Assembly: GCF_001639145.1 (NCBI RefSeq)
Contig: NZ_LROY01000002.1
Location: 1,644,501-1,708,500, forward strand
DNA: 64,000 nt
Source: Microbulbifer sp. Q7
Lineage (GTDB): Bacteria > Pseudomonadota > Gammaproteobacteria > Pseudomonadales > Cellvibrionaceae
Reading direction: 5' to 3'
Below, in pieces: positions 56,196-64,000 of this stretch (its first letter is position 1; each line of letters opens with the position of its first letter). The position numbers were made by a program, and so were the translations under genes. Under the pieces are notes generated by a model. The model was not told the DNA's origin. It did not search any database and saw only the letters and a program-made list of their open reading frames with translations.

Positions 56196-57695
56196 TTAAC
56201 CTTTGTCAGTTTCAGACTCATCGGCAGTATCCTCTTGGCCTATAAGTTGTCGAAGATACTCATTCGCACGATCCCGATCCTCTTCCGAGTGACTCCACAC
56301 CGAAACTATCTCTAGATAGGGCTTTGCCAAGTCAATCTGGCGTAACTCGGCAACATAAAAACCAATCTCGCGATTAAGGCTCAAGCTTCTCGGAGAATGT
56401 TCATATGCTGCCATCATTGTTTGCACCGCAGAGAGATGCTCACCGGCTAGCTTGTATGCTTCCCATAGCCACCGATAGCCGCTTAGGTAACCGGGATCCT
56501 CATCAATTGACAACTTCGCGTATTGTATGGCTGACCGGTAGTGCTCATCGCTCCAACCTCCTTTCTCAACTTCCACGCCTAGTAAGTCTAAGTGCAGGTG
56601 CGATAGCAATTCCGCTGTTTCAGCACCCATCCATTCGTCAGCCTCAATGTCGTCAAATAGCTGATGGGCTACTGAAAAATCTTCTTGATGGCCACTCAAA
56701 ATTGCCGATTGAACCTTCAAATTTAGAGGCAGATCTTCAACTGAACCCAACTCTGTGATCAGCTCCCTTGCAAGATCCTCCTTCCCCCGAGCGAAAGCCT
56801 GCTCAACTAAAAGAGAGGCGACATCGTCGTCGCTCAAGCTTGACCGCTCTATGCCGTTTGTATAGGGAGATACTTTGTAGCGAAATGCGTACACGTCATC
56901 TTTCCGATACCGCCTCAACTCCTTTTGCATTTCCTCGAGTGTACGGCCAAAGTACTTCGAAAACCCCTCAACGGGATTCTCACCACGAGATACCGCATTT
57001 AGATATTCGCGAGTATTGCGCAAGTAATCCGGATTCCCGGCATATTTACCCATTTGCAAGTAATGGGTAAGCAGCCAGGAAGTGGCATAGAAGTTGTTTT
57101 GATAAAGTGGATCCGAACGATCTTCCGGCTCGAGCAACTGAACAATGTCCAACGGACGAAAACCGGGCACCGACCATGAATACCGGATTCGAATAGGCAC
57201 ATTGCCAATGCGCACATAATCCTTCCGCACTTCAGCCGAAGATAGAAGCTCTGCAAAACCCTCCGAATACCAGCGAGGGTAGCGCAACATACTGCGCTCT
57301 CTCATCAAGTGATGCGTGTACTCATGGAACATCAACTCAGAAACCTCTGCATTATTGCCCACGTCGCGCGCAAAAATTACAGGGCCATCTATAGTCGAGT
57401 AAAAAAAACCAGACACGTTACGTTTTTTTCCAAACCTCTGAAAAAAATTCGAGTCATCAAAGTAAAAAATGCGAAGCCTTTCATTCTCCTTAAAGTCGCC
57501 AATTCCAGTGAAGCGTAGCGCTGCCACTCGGAACCGTTCAGTATTCTGAATCATTTCCTCAACCTCACTTTGTGAGGCATCTGAGTAGACCGTAAAATTA
57601 TCGGACTTATATCTAAACCAGTCGCCAGCTCCAGCCAGCGGAGCGAAACCTACCGATAGTATGGGAAACCACAAAAACAACAGAAAACGTTTCAT
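56196..57695 (-). CDS. Secreted HExxH metallopeptidase-like protein (DUF1570/peptidase MA type)
   Basis: The 499-residue protein has a signal peptide (about 1-24). The zinc motif FHEYTHHLM and downstream WYSEGFAEL provide two His and a Glu ligand as in gluzincin-like DUF1570 proteins. The C-terminal half is helical, with TPR-like character. It may be a peptidase with a protein-binding tail, or an inactive relative. ATG 57695 has TGGAG upstream. The DNA is AT-richer than average for the window. It follows the sulfatase gene by 59 bp on the same strand. Confidence 0.72.
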   Translation of the reverse strand: MKRFLLFLWFPILSVGFAPLAGAGDWFRYKSDNFTVYSDASQSEVEEMIQNTERFRVAALRFTGIGDFKENERLRIFYFDDSNFFQRFGKKRNVSGFFYSTIDGPVIFARDVGNNAEVSELMFHEYTHHLMRERSMLRYPRWYSEGFAELLSSAEVRKDYVRIGNVPIRIRYSWSVPGFRPLDIVQLLEPEDRSDPLYQNNFYATSWLLTHYLQMGKYAGNPDYLRNTREYLNAVSRGENPVEGFSKYFGRTLEEMQKELRRYRKDDVYAFRYKVSPYTNGIERSSLSDDDVASLLVEQAFARGKEDLARELITELGSVEDLPLNLKVQSAILSGHQEDFSVAHQLFDDIEADEWMGAETAELLSHLHLDLLGVEVEKGGWSDEHYRSAIQYAKLSIDEDPGYLSGYRWLWEAYKLAGEHLSAVQTMMAAYEHSPRSLSLNREIGFYVAELRQIDLAKPYLEIVSVWSHSEEDRDRANEYLRQLIGQEDTADESETDKG

Positions 57696-57754
57696 ACTCA
57701 CTCCAAAATTTCACACCGTCCGAATACAAAACAACAAGTTCATTAAAAATAAAT

Positions 57755-59443
57755 TTATCGCTTCCGTTTGGCCTCGACACTATCGTCGACCTGCCGGAAC
57801 CAGTCCGGTGCATCTGCATCGCCAGTCAATTCGATAAAGTGACGATCAAGCTCAGTCGAATCTCCCACCTGTGCTCTCAACCGTTCCAGTCTGGCCCGCA
57901 GTCTTTTCAGCTCTTCTGCATACTCTGGACGGTCTATCACATTGTGCTGCTCCGAGGGGTCTCGCTTCAGATCGTAGAGCTCCCACTCGTCGACGTCGTG
58001 GTAAAAGTGAATCAGCTTGTAGTCTTTGGTGGCCATCGCGTAGTGTCGCTTGACCATATGCACCGCGGGATATTCGTAGTAGTGGTAGTAAACTGCATCG
58101 CGCCCTAGTTCTGACTCGGGGTTCTGAAGAATCTCTAGCAGGCTCAGCCCCTGCATATCGCCGGGCACTTCGGCACCGGCCGCGTTCAGGATGGTGGGCG
58201 CAAAATCCAGGTTTTGCACCAGTTCATCCGAGACATTCCCTGCGGGTACTTTTGCGGGCCACCGCACCAACAGTGGCACATGGAAGGATTCGCGATACGC
58301 AAACCGTTTGTCGAACCACCCGTTTTCACCCAGATAGAACCCGTTGTCCGAGGTATACATCACCAGAGTATTTTCACTCAGGCCGGTCGCGTCCAGGTAA
58401 TCCAGCAAGCGCCCGACGTTGTCATCCAGAGATGAGATGGTAGCCAGGTAGTCCTGCATATAGCGCTGGTACTTCCATCGGATTTTCTCTTCATCGGTCA
58501 TGCGCGGCCAGTTGGTACGAAAATCTTCATTGATCTTCTTTAATGTCGGCATGTAGGCCGCACGCTGCTCAGGCGTTACCCTGCGATTGAACGGCTCCTC
58601 AAACCCCCAGCTGGAGGGTGGAATGGGCGGCTCTACCGATTCCATGGCCGCGTACGTCTCTGGGAAAATTTTGGAATCATGGGAATAGCGCATGTCCCGC
58701 AGCAGCGACATCTCGGCAGTCTGTGCTGCCGTTCCGCGCCCGCGGTTATCACTCAGCAAGGTCTCCGGGTAGGGGAACTCTTTTTCGTAAAATTCAGCAA
58801 ACTTGTCTGCCCGCGGCCACCAGGGACGATGCGGCGCTTTGTGCAGATACGCGAGGAAAAACGGTTTACTGGAGTCCCGCTGCTCGAGCCAATGCAGCGT
58901 CTCGTCCGTTATGATATCGGTGACGTAGCCCTGTTTACGTACCGTCCCCTGCGGGGTAACAAAGTCCGGGTTAATGTAGTCGCCCTGCCCCGGAAGAATC
59001 ATGAACTCATCAACGCCCTTCGGGTTGTTACCAAAGTGCAACTTGCCAAACATGGCCGTGGCGTAACCCGCCTGCTTCAGCAACTGGGGGAATGTGGTCT
59101 GCGAGTCATCGAAGGGAGCATTGTTATCGATTTTGCCATTCAGGTGACTGTGCTTTCCCGTCAGGATCGTCGCCCTTGATGGGGCGCAAATAGAATTGGT
59201 GACGCTGGCATTATCAAAACGAACACCTTCCTCGGCGAGACGATCAATATTCGGGGTTTCGATCAGCTCCGACCCGTAGGCACTGACCGCCTGATAGGCG
59301 TGATCATCCGACATAATAAAGATGATGTTGGGCTTTCCCTGTACCCGCTGCCCTTCTTCCGCCCCCGGTGTGGCATTGCCGTTCAGCGCGCACATTCCAA
59401 GCGCCAGCAATACTGAATAACGTAATAATTTGCGACTTAACAT
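57755..59443 (-). CDS. Secreted S1-type sulfatase (CxPSR)
   Basis: The 562-residue sulfatase has a signal peptide of about 24 residues and metal-binding Asp46-Asp47 in IMSDDHAYQAV. The formylglycine signature CAPSRATILTG has the modified Cys86; YTSDNGFYLGENGWFDKR is the second metal block. It removes sulfate esters, probably from algal polysaccharide or oligosaccharides, in the periplasm or outside. It resembles heparan/galactan-type family S1 sulfatases, but the subfamily is not assigned. It lies after a terminator that follows the other sulfatase gene, so it probably has its own promoter in 59444-59466. Confidence 0.9.
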   Translation of the reverse strand: MLSRKLLRYSVLLALGMCALNGNATPGAEEGQRVQGKPNIIFIMSDDHAYQAVSAYGSELIETPNIDRLAEEGVRFDNASVTNSICAPSRATILTGKHSHLNGKIDNNAPFDDSQTTFPQLLKQAGYATAMFGKLHFGNNPKGVDEFMILPGQGDYINPDFVTPQGTVRKQGYVTDIITDETLHWLEQRDSSKPFFLAYLHKAPHRPWWPRADKFAEFYEKEFPYPETLLSDNRGRGTAAQTAEMSLLRDMRYSHDSKIFPETYAAMESVEPPIPPSSWGFEEPFNRRVTPEQRAAYMPTLKKINEDFRTNWPRMTDEEKIRWKYQRYMQDYLATISSLDDNVGRLLDYLDATGLSENTLVMYTSDNGFYLGENGWFDKRFAYRESFHVPLLVRWPAKVPAGNVSDELVQNLDFAPTILNAAGAEVPGDMQGLSLLEILQNPESELGRDAVYYHYYEYPAVHMVKRHYAMATKDYKLIHFYHDVDEWELYDLKRDPSEQHNVIDRPEYAEELKRLRARLERLRAQVGDSTELDRHFIELTGDADAPDWFRQVDDSVEAKRKR

Positions 59444-59467
59444 AGTGATGGCCCACCAAAATTTCTC

Positions 59468-59506
59468 AAAAAAAAGGCCAACTCAACACCCTGCATTGAG
59501 CGGCCT
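59468..59506 (-). terminator. Intrinsic terminator between sulfatase genes
   Basis: On the minus strand AGGCC-G-CTCAA ... TTGAG-TT-GGCCT forms a two-part stem followed by eight T residues, about 42 bp after the upstream sulfatase stop. Confidence 0.8.
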
Positions 59507-59547
59507 AACGAGAGAAGACGTTCGAAAACTTACTTACCGAATAACCC

Positions 59548-60957
59548 TCAGTTGGAGGCCTGTTCGATCAATTTGTCCGTGAGGGCACTCAGCATTGCCA
59601 ATGTCTCGCGATGCTCCGGCATACTTGCCAGGTTTTGCGCCTCCAGCGGATCCTGCTTCAGGTCATACAGCTCCTGATAGCCCGGATGCTGCGGGTAACG
59701 CAGGTATTTGTACTGCTCTGTGCGAACACCCTCGGTTTTTGGAATCCAGTCGGTATTCATCAGGTGCTCACCGAGGAACTCGGTGCGCCAGCCGGACAGT
59801 TTTCCGTCCATCAGAGGGCGTACACTTTCCCCCTGCATCAATTCAGGGACATCGATACCCGCCAACTCGAGAATGGTCGGCGCCACGTCGATATTCAGCA
59901 CCATTTTGTCGACATCCATGCCCTTGCGGCGAGGATCGTAGACGAAGAAAGGCACCCGGATGCTGTTTTCATACAGCAGCCATTTTCCTGCCAGCTGACG
60001 CTCGCCCAGGAAGTAACCGTTGTCGCCCATAAACATAATGATGGTATTGTCGGCGACACCGGCCTTTTCAAGTTCGCGTACTATTTTGCCCACTTCCCGA
60101 TCCAGGCCACTGATCATGCGATAGTAGCCTTTGACCATTTCCTGGTATTTCTGTGGGGTATCGAAGCGCCAGTACCAGCGGTCCTTACTGATGCTGTTCT
60201 TGACCCACTCTGGCTGCGCATCGAAGTATGCGTCATCCGCCAGTGGTGGCTCCGGTATCGTGACATCCTCATACAGGAAGGCTAAATCTCGTGGATAGAC
60301 AAACTGATTGGGGTCGTGATCGTCCGCGTGTGGAGCATGAAAGCTCACGGAAAGATTGAACGGCTTACCAGACGCCGCGCTTTCGCGGATAAACTGGGCA
60401 CTCAGGTCACCAATACGGGCCGTGGTGTGCTCATGGCGATGGGTTTTCAGGTTCAGTTCGTAGTAACGTCCGGCCTCGGTTTCTTCTCCCGGACGTTTGT
60501 AGAAATCGAACAGCGTTTTGTCCAATTCGTCCTCGAATTGCATCCCGAACTTGCCCACAAACCCGATCTGATACCCGGCATCTTTCAGCAGCTTCGGATA
60601 GCTGTTGTCGATAAATTCTTTCGCCAGCGGCGGCTCGTTGAATGTGAAGCCGTGCTTTCGCTCATACAGGCCCGTCATAATGGACGCACGGCTGGCAGCG
60701 CAGATGGAGGTTGTCACGAAGGCATTGTTAAAGCGCGTGCCCTGCTCCGCAAGGGAATCAATATTCGGGGTCTGGATATTTTCGTTGCCCGCATAACCCA
60801 CCGCATCCCAGCGCTGGTCATCGGTGAGAATAAAAACGATGTTGGGCTTTGCATCGCCCGACGCCGATTGCTTTGGCTCCGCCACATCCATGGCCAGTGC
60901 AGATGTCGCACTTCCCAGTATCCCCAGGATTCCGGCAAATTTCGCAAGTACGTTCAT
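59548..60957 (-). CDS. Secreted S1-type sulfatase with CAASR signature
   Basis: The 469-residue sulfatase has a signal peptide (about 1-22, ending TSALAM), Asp46-Asp47 in ILTDDQRW, the signature CAASRASIMTG with Cys86 and the metal block FMGDNGYFLGERQLAGKW. The usual proline of CxPSR is alanine. Cys/Ser-x-Ala/Pro-x-Arg is accepted by anaerobic sulfatase-maturing enzymes, so maturation may differ from the neighbouring CAPSR enzyme. Closest in style to iduronate-/N-sulfoglucosamine-type S1 sulfatases. It is 75 bp downstream of the nucleoside-hydrolase-like gene, probably in the same operon. Confidence 0.9.
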   Translation of the reverse strand: MNVLAKFAGILGILGSATSALAMDVAEPKQSASGDAKPNIVFILTDDQRWDAVGYAGNENIQTPNIDSLAEQGTRFNNAFVTTSICAASRASIMTGLYERKHGFTFNEPPLAKEFIDNSYPKLLKDAGYQIGFVGKFGMQFEDELDKTLFDFYKRPGEETEAGRYYELNLKTHRHEHTTARIGDLSAQFIRESAASGKPFNLSVSFHAPHADDHDPNQFVYPRDLAFLYEDVTIPEPPLADDAYFDAQPEWVKNSISKDRWYWRFDTPQKYQEMVKGYYRMISGLDREVGKIVRELEKAGVADNTIIMFMGDNGYFLGERQLAGKWLLYENSIRVPFFVYDPRRKGMDVDKMVLNIDVAPTILELAGIDVPELMQGESVRPLMDGKLSGWRTEFLGEHLMNTDWIPKTEGVRTEQYKYLRYPQHPGYQELYDLKQDPLEAQNLASMPEHRETLAMLSALTDKLIEQASN

Positions 60958-61032
60958 TATTGCTTTACCTGTTTACTTGATTTTGTCGTTTTGTATGGCA
61001 AGTCTGGTTGGCACCCCAGTAGGGGCGCCATA

Positions 61033-61974
61033 TCAGTTATCGGACAGGTTCACGGGTGACACCGGCCATTGCTTGGCCACCGTCGCAAAGAAATCCCCTT
61101 TCATCGCCTCTGCATCAATATGACTGTAAAACCAGACCTCGCGCTCCCCCAATAGCTGGGGCGTAACTAATTTCCTTTCCCGGGCCAATGCCGGATTCAA
61201 CACGGCGTATACCAGAGCAAGATCCCAGATGACTCTGCGCGCTTTCAGCGGATCAACATGTCGCTGCCAACGATCCACCAGAAAATCAGCGAGCGGATGA
61301 CGGCCAGCCAGTGCATTGTCCACGCTCTGATAGTCCATGGTGAGGTCCGCTGCCACATTCAGCGGCATCACATGCAGCTCCACCGAGCTCTCGAACACCT
61401 TGAACAGCGCCTGGATGTCCATCATGCAGTTGAAATCGTCAATGCGATGCTTGCCACTGACCGGATCCAACTGCGACCCGAGCCAGTGCACGACGATGCG
61501 ATCGGAAATAGCCGGGTCAATCAACAATGCGGAAGCGACGTTCGTCAGCGACCCCAACGCCAATACCTGTAATTTTTCCCCGGCCGGCGTGGCTTTGGCC
61601 TGCCGGATAATCTGGTAGGCCGCCGCAGAATGCTGAGCCTGGTCGCCCCAGTCGTACAGTCGGCTTTTACCGCCGCGGAATGTCGGCACGTCGGACTGCA
61701 GATGCGCAAGGATCATTTGGTTGAGGCGATGGCTTTCCTCCATTGACTCTGGGATTGTCCAGTGACTTGCCTGCCACTGGGCGGCGGTCACCGCTAACAG
61801 ATCCCACTCTTGGGCAACCGCGGCGCGGGTGACGGCGAACAGATCATCCACTTCGTTTGCGGTATCTGCATCGACAATCACACGCAGCGGAGCAGCATTT
61901 ACTGCCAGTGGCAGCACAGCGCAAAGTGCCAGCACAGCAAAAAATTTATTGATTACCCTGTTATGAACTTTCAT
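61033..61974 (-). CDS. Exported nucleoside-hydrolase-like (IUNH) protein
   Basis: The 313-residue protein has a signal peptide (about 1-28, ending AVNAA) and the inosine/uridine nucleoside hydrolase calcium motif VDADTANEVDD (Asp35, Asp37, Asp43). ALGSLTNVASAL, MPLNVAADLTM and WDLALVYAVLNP match the rest of the fold. Exported relatives occur beside sulfatases and glycosidases; a ribosyl or other N/O-glycoside may be the substrate. A GTG at 61995 overlapping the previous stop (GTGA) is an alternative, coupled start. Confidence 0.78.
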   Translation of the reverse strand: MKVHNRVINKFFAVLALCAVLPLAVNAAPLRVIVDADTANEVDDLFAVTRAAVAQEWDLLAVTAAQWQASHWTIPESMEESHRLNQMILAHLQSDVPTFRGGKSRLYDWGDQAQHSAAAYQIIRQAKATPAGEKLQVLALGSLTNVASALLIDPAISDRIVVHWLGSQLDPVSGKHRIDDFNCMMDIQALFKVFESSVELHVMPLNVAADLTMDYQSVDNALAGRHPLADFLVDRWQRHVDPLKARRVIWDLALVYAVLNPALARERKLVTPQLLGEREVWFYSHIDAEAMKGDFFATVAKQWPVSPVNLSDN

Positions 61975-61991
61975 TGCGGTACGCAGTCCCT

Positions 61992-63749
61992 TCACTCTTG
62001 AATAACCAGCCGTTGATTCACTTCGCCGACATCAACCGTTTGCTCTCTGCCGTCTGGCCATCGAACTTTCAGCTTGGCAACCACTGTCGCGCTCCCCAAA
62101 CCGAAGTGCAGAATCGTGGGATTTTGACTGGTAAAGTTGGAGCCCATTTGCACTTCACGCATCTGCGTGATTCCGTTTGCCGTTAGATAAACCCTTGCGC
62201 CAGCGGCCTGCGAATTTTCACTCTTACCTTGTAATCGGACCTGCAGGTAATTACCCGCTTCTGCACCGCCGTCATTGCGATACAGGGTCACCGAATTGGA
62301 CTCCATATCATTCGCGACAACCAACAGGTCAATATCGCCATCACTGTCAGAATCAAAACAGACCACGGCTCTGCCTTGTTTGACTTCGCGCAAGCCGAGT
62401 TCCACCGCCCGCTCTGTGTACCGGCCATCACCCAATGCTACAAATGCTCGATTGGCGGATGCAGCATCTTCTACGGAGCTAGCGTCTTCGTCGCCTGCGT
62501 CGGGATTTTCCTGTCCAGCGGCTTCGTACCAGCCACTGGTGTGAAAAATATCCAGGTGACCATCGCTGTTCAGGTCCGCCGCACAAGCGCCCCAGCCCCA
62601 ACCGCCATTTTCGACGCGCGCATAAAACGTGTCGTCGCTAAAATTTCCACTGTGATTATGGTAGAGGCGATTCCCGATATTGGTTACGGCATAATCGTTG
62701 AACTCGTACACACTGGTGACAAACCAATCGAGGTCGCCGTCGTTATCCAGGTCGCCTATCGCACTGCCCATACCGAATTCATCGGTTAACTGGCCGTTGG
62801 TCGCATCGGTAAAGCGCCCCAGGCCATCATTCAGGAAATACTTTGATGTGCCGAAATCGCCCACCATCGCAAGGTCGGGCCAACCATCGTTGTTGAGGTC
62901 GGCAAAGGTCGGGGTGAAGCTATAGTCCCGCTCCCCTTCTATACCCGAAACGCCTTCACTCAATACCTGATCGGCGATACCACTCTCTCGACTCACGTCT
63001 TCGAAGGTGCCGTCACCATTGCCGTGAAACAGGGTTTCTGTCTCACTGGAAAACGGATTGCCCCAATGGCTGAGTGCAATATCCAAGTGACCATCAAGGT
63101 CATAATCGCCGAAGGCGGCCGACACCGTATTCAGTGCCTTTGTCCGCAAGCCAGACGCGATGCTTTGGTCCGTAAATGTGCCATCACCACGGTTAACAAA
63201 CAGGTAGTTACCATCACCCTCAAGGCCACCCACAAACAGGTCGATCCATCCATCACCGTTTACGTCCGCAAAGGTGGGCCCGCTCCCGCGGTGATTGTGC
63301 AACTGCACACCGGCCTCGGCCGCGATCTCCTCAAAGCGGTTGTCCCCAAGGTTGCGAAACAGCTTGGATGGGACTTGATTACCGGAGTCGATATAGAGAT
63401 CGAGCCAGCCGTCCCCATCAACATCACCGACCGCAATACCGCCACCAAAGAACTCGGCCTGCGTCACCTCCGAATTATCGGTTGCACCGTTTATGCTCCA
63501 TTGGTGCACCAATCCGGTCTCTGAACCCAGTCGAACGAACTGCCAGCTGCCTTCTTCATTCCCCTCCTCGGATTCCGGCTCGGGATCCGCAGGAGGCGTG
63601 GTGGGTGGCGGCGACACTTCTGGCTCTGGCGCACGCTCGGCCGAGCTGTCACCACCGCCGCCGCATCCGGCAGAGAGCACGACCACTGCAGTCAATGCAA
63701 ATAGCCTGGTGCTGCGCAGCACTGCGGGATGACGCCTTTTACTGGCCAT
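61992..63749 (-). CDS. CRTAC/FG-GAP repeat lipoprotein
   Basis: The 585-residue protein has a lipoprotein signal (lipobox LSAGC near residue 28), a Pro/Glu-rich spacer and many FG-GAP/VCBS repeats with calcium-type DxDxDG loops (GDVDGDGWLDLYI, ADVNGDGWIDLFV, GDLDNDGDLDWFV). A C-terminal ASPIC/UnbV-like domain ends with FGLGSATVVAKLKVRWPDGREQTV. This is the CRTAC1-like layout found with haloperoxidase-like and polysaccharide-related genes. ATG 63749 is chosen since it yields the lipoprotein signal; it overlaps the upstream gene by 11 bp. Probably surface-exposed and calcium-binding; function unknown. Confidence 0.85.
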   Translation of the reverse strand: MASKRRHPAVLRSTRLFALTAVVVLSAGCGGGGDSSAERAPEPEVSPPPTTPPADPEPESEEGNEEGSWQFVRLGSETGLVHQWSINGATDNSEVTQAEFFGGGIAVGDVDGDGWLDLYIDSGNQVPSKLFRNLGDNRFEEIAAEAGVQLHNHRGSGPTFADVNGDGWIDLFVGGLEGDGNYLFVNRGDGTFTDQSIASGLRTKALNTVSAAFGDYDLDGHLDIALSHWGNPFSSETETLFHGNGDGTFEDVSRESGIADQVLSEGVSGIEGERDYSFTPTFADLNNDGWPDLAMVGDFGTSKYFLNDGLGRFTDATNGQLTDEFGMGSAIGDLDNDGDLDWFVTSVYEFNDYAVTNIGNRLYHNHSGNFSDDTFYARVENGGWGWGACAADLNSDGHLDIFHTSGWYEAAGQENPDAGDEDASSVEDAASANRAFVALGDGRYTERAVELGLREVKQGRAVVCFDSDSDGDIDLLVVANDMESNSVTLYRNDGGAEAGNYLQVRLQGKSENSQAAGARVYLTANGITQMREVQMGSNFTSQNPTILHFGLGSATVVAKLKVRWPDGREQTVDVGEVNQRLVIQE

Positions 63750-64000
63750 GGCTGAAGTAGCCTGCGGCTTTTTCAAATGCGCGCTTGCCGATTTTCTCAC
63801 CGATAATCCGCCCGGGAATGTCATCCACCGGCGGGTGGATACCGCCCCAAATACGTGACAGGCTGCACTGGTCCGATGCGTCACGATACGTGGCCCACTG
63901 CAGGACGACGTCACTCTCTGGTCCTTCCTCGAACACCAGGAATTCGTTCGCCGGCGCGCGGTAATCGCTCATGCCACCGGGGAAGTACGGGCTGCCGGTC
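63739..64000 (-). CDS. C-terminal end of a vanadium-haloperoxidase/PAP2-like protein
   Basis: The frame is open upstream through the right edge (SPYFPGGMSDYRAPANEF), so only the last 86 or so residues are present. DASDQCSLSRIWGGIHPPVDDIPGR matches the C-terminal vanadate/phosphate-site motif of vanadium haloperoxidase-like acid phosphatases, where the His of GGIH is the metal-coordinating residue. The catalytic front half lies beyond the window. It overlaps the CRTAC gene start by 11 bp, so the two are coupled. Confidence 0.78.
   Translation of the reverse strand, partial: TGSPYFPGGMSDYRAPANEFLVFEEGPESDVVLQWATYRDASDQCSLSRIWGGIHPPVDDIPGRIIGEKIGKRAFEKAAGYFSHGQ

Overview
The window reads as a chromosomal polysaccharide-utilisation region from a marine, agar-degrading gammaproteobacterium. 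Likely relatives are Microbulbifer or Saccharophagus (Cellvibrionales type). The grounds are exported agarases of families GH50, GH16 and GH86, CBM6 modules joined by long poly-serine linkers, thrombospondin-type-3 repeats, large TonB-dependent receptors and several sulfatases. Genus is inferred from architecture, not from a marker gene. The DNA is moderately GC-rich, with visibly AT-richer genes at about 51.2-52.0 kb and 56.2-57.7 kb.

Region 1 (1-32.4 kb) is an agar/porphyran locus. A GH50 exo-agarase (cut by the left edge) and a GH16 endo-agarase diverge from one control region, followed by an APMAP/SMP-30-like lactonase-type protein. Next comes a minus-strand operon of aldehyde dehydrogenase, small-molecule kinase and a divergent enolase. 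Two GH86 enzymes follow; the second is a 1364-residue modular protein. Then come a ThuA / GMC oxidoreductase / Tat-type small subunit trio, a TonB receptor, a 2-keto-3-deoxygluconate kinase with a PhoD-like Tat phosphatase, and a second TonB receptor with a flavin halogenase and a SapC protein. Copies of one palindrome, TTGTNNACAA, lie in the control regions of these genes and were not seen elsewhere, so a common repressor or activator probably governs the locus. The products imply extracellular depolymerisation, receptor uptake, oxidation of an aldehyde sugar (3,6-anhydro-L-galactose is the obvious candidate) and entry into the KDG/KDPG route.

Region 2 (32.4-38.1 kb) is ordinary: a SOUL haem-binding protein, a methyltransferase, a BLUF photoreceptor, a cation/proton antiporter, a DUF2750 protein and a membrane diguanylate cyclase.

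Region 3 (38.4-56.2 kb) looks like a mannoside locus. It has a membrane AraC-type regulator, two giant paralogous secreted beta-propeller proteins of unknown activity, a GH125 exo-alpha-mannosidase, a GH43 lipoprotein, a phytanoyl-CoA-dioxygenase-like protein, a sugar permease, a ROK kinase and an AGE-family epimerase/isomerase. The cytoplasmic part fits mannose to fructose to fructose-6-phosphate. No recognisable endo-mannanase is present, which makes the propeller proteins candidates for that job.

Region 4 (56.2-64 kb) is a minus-strand cluster: the C-terminus of a vanadium-haloperoxidase-like protein, a CRTAC/FG-GAP lipoprotein, a nucleoside-hydrolase-like protein, two S1-type sulfatases and a secreted HExxH metallopeptidase-like protein.

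The most novel-looking items are the oxidise-phosphorylate-eliminate cassette with an altered enolase active site (5.2-9.0 kb), the propeller giants with a duplicated unassigned C-terminal domain (40-48.5 kb), and the shared operator with fixed promoter geometry at the two receptor genes.
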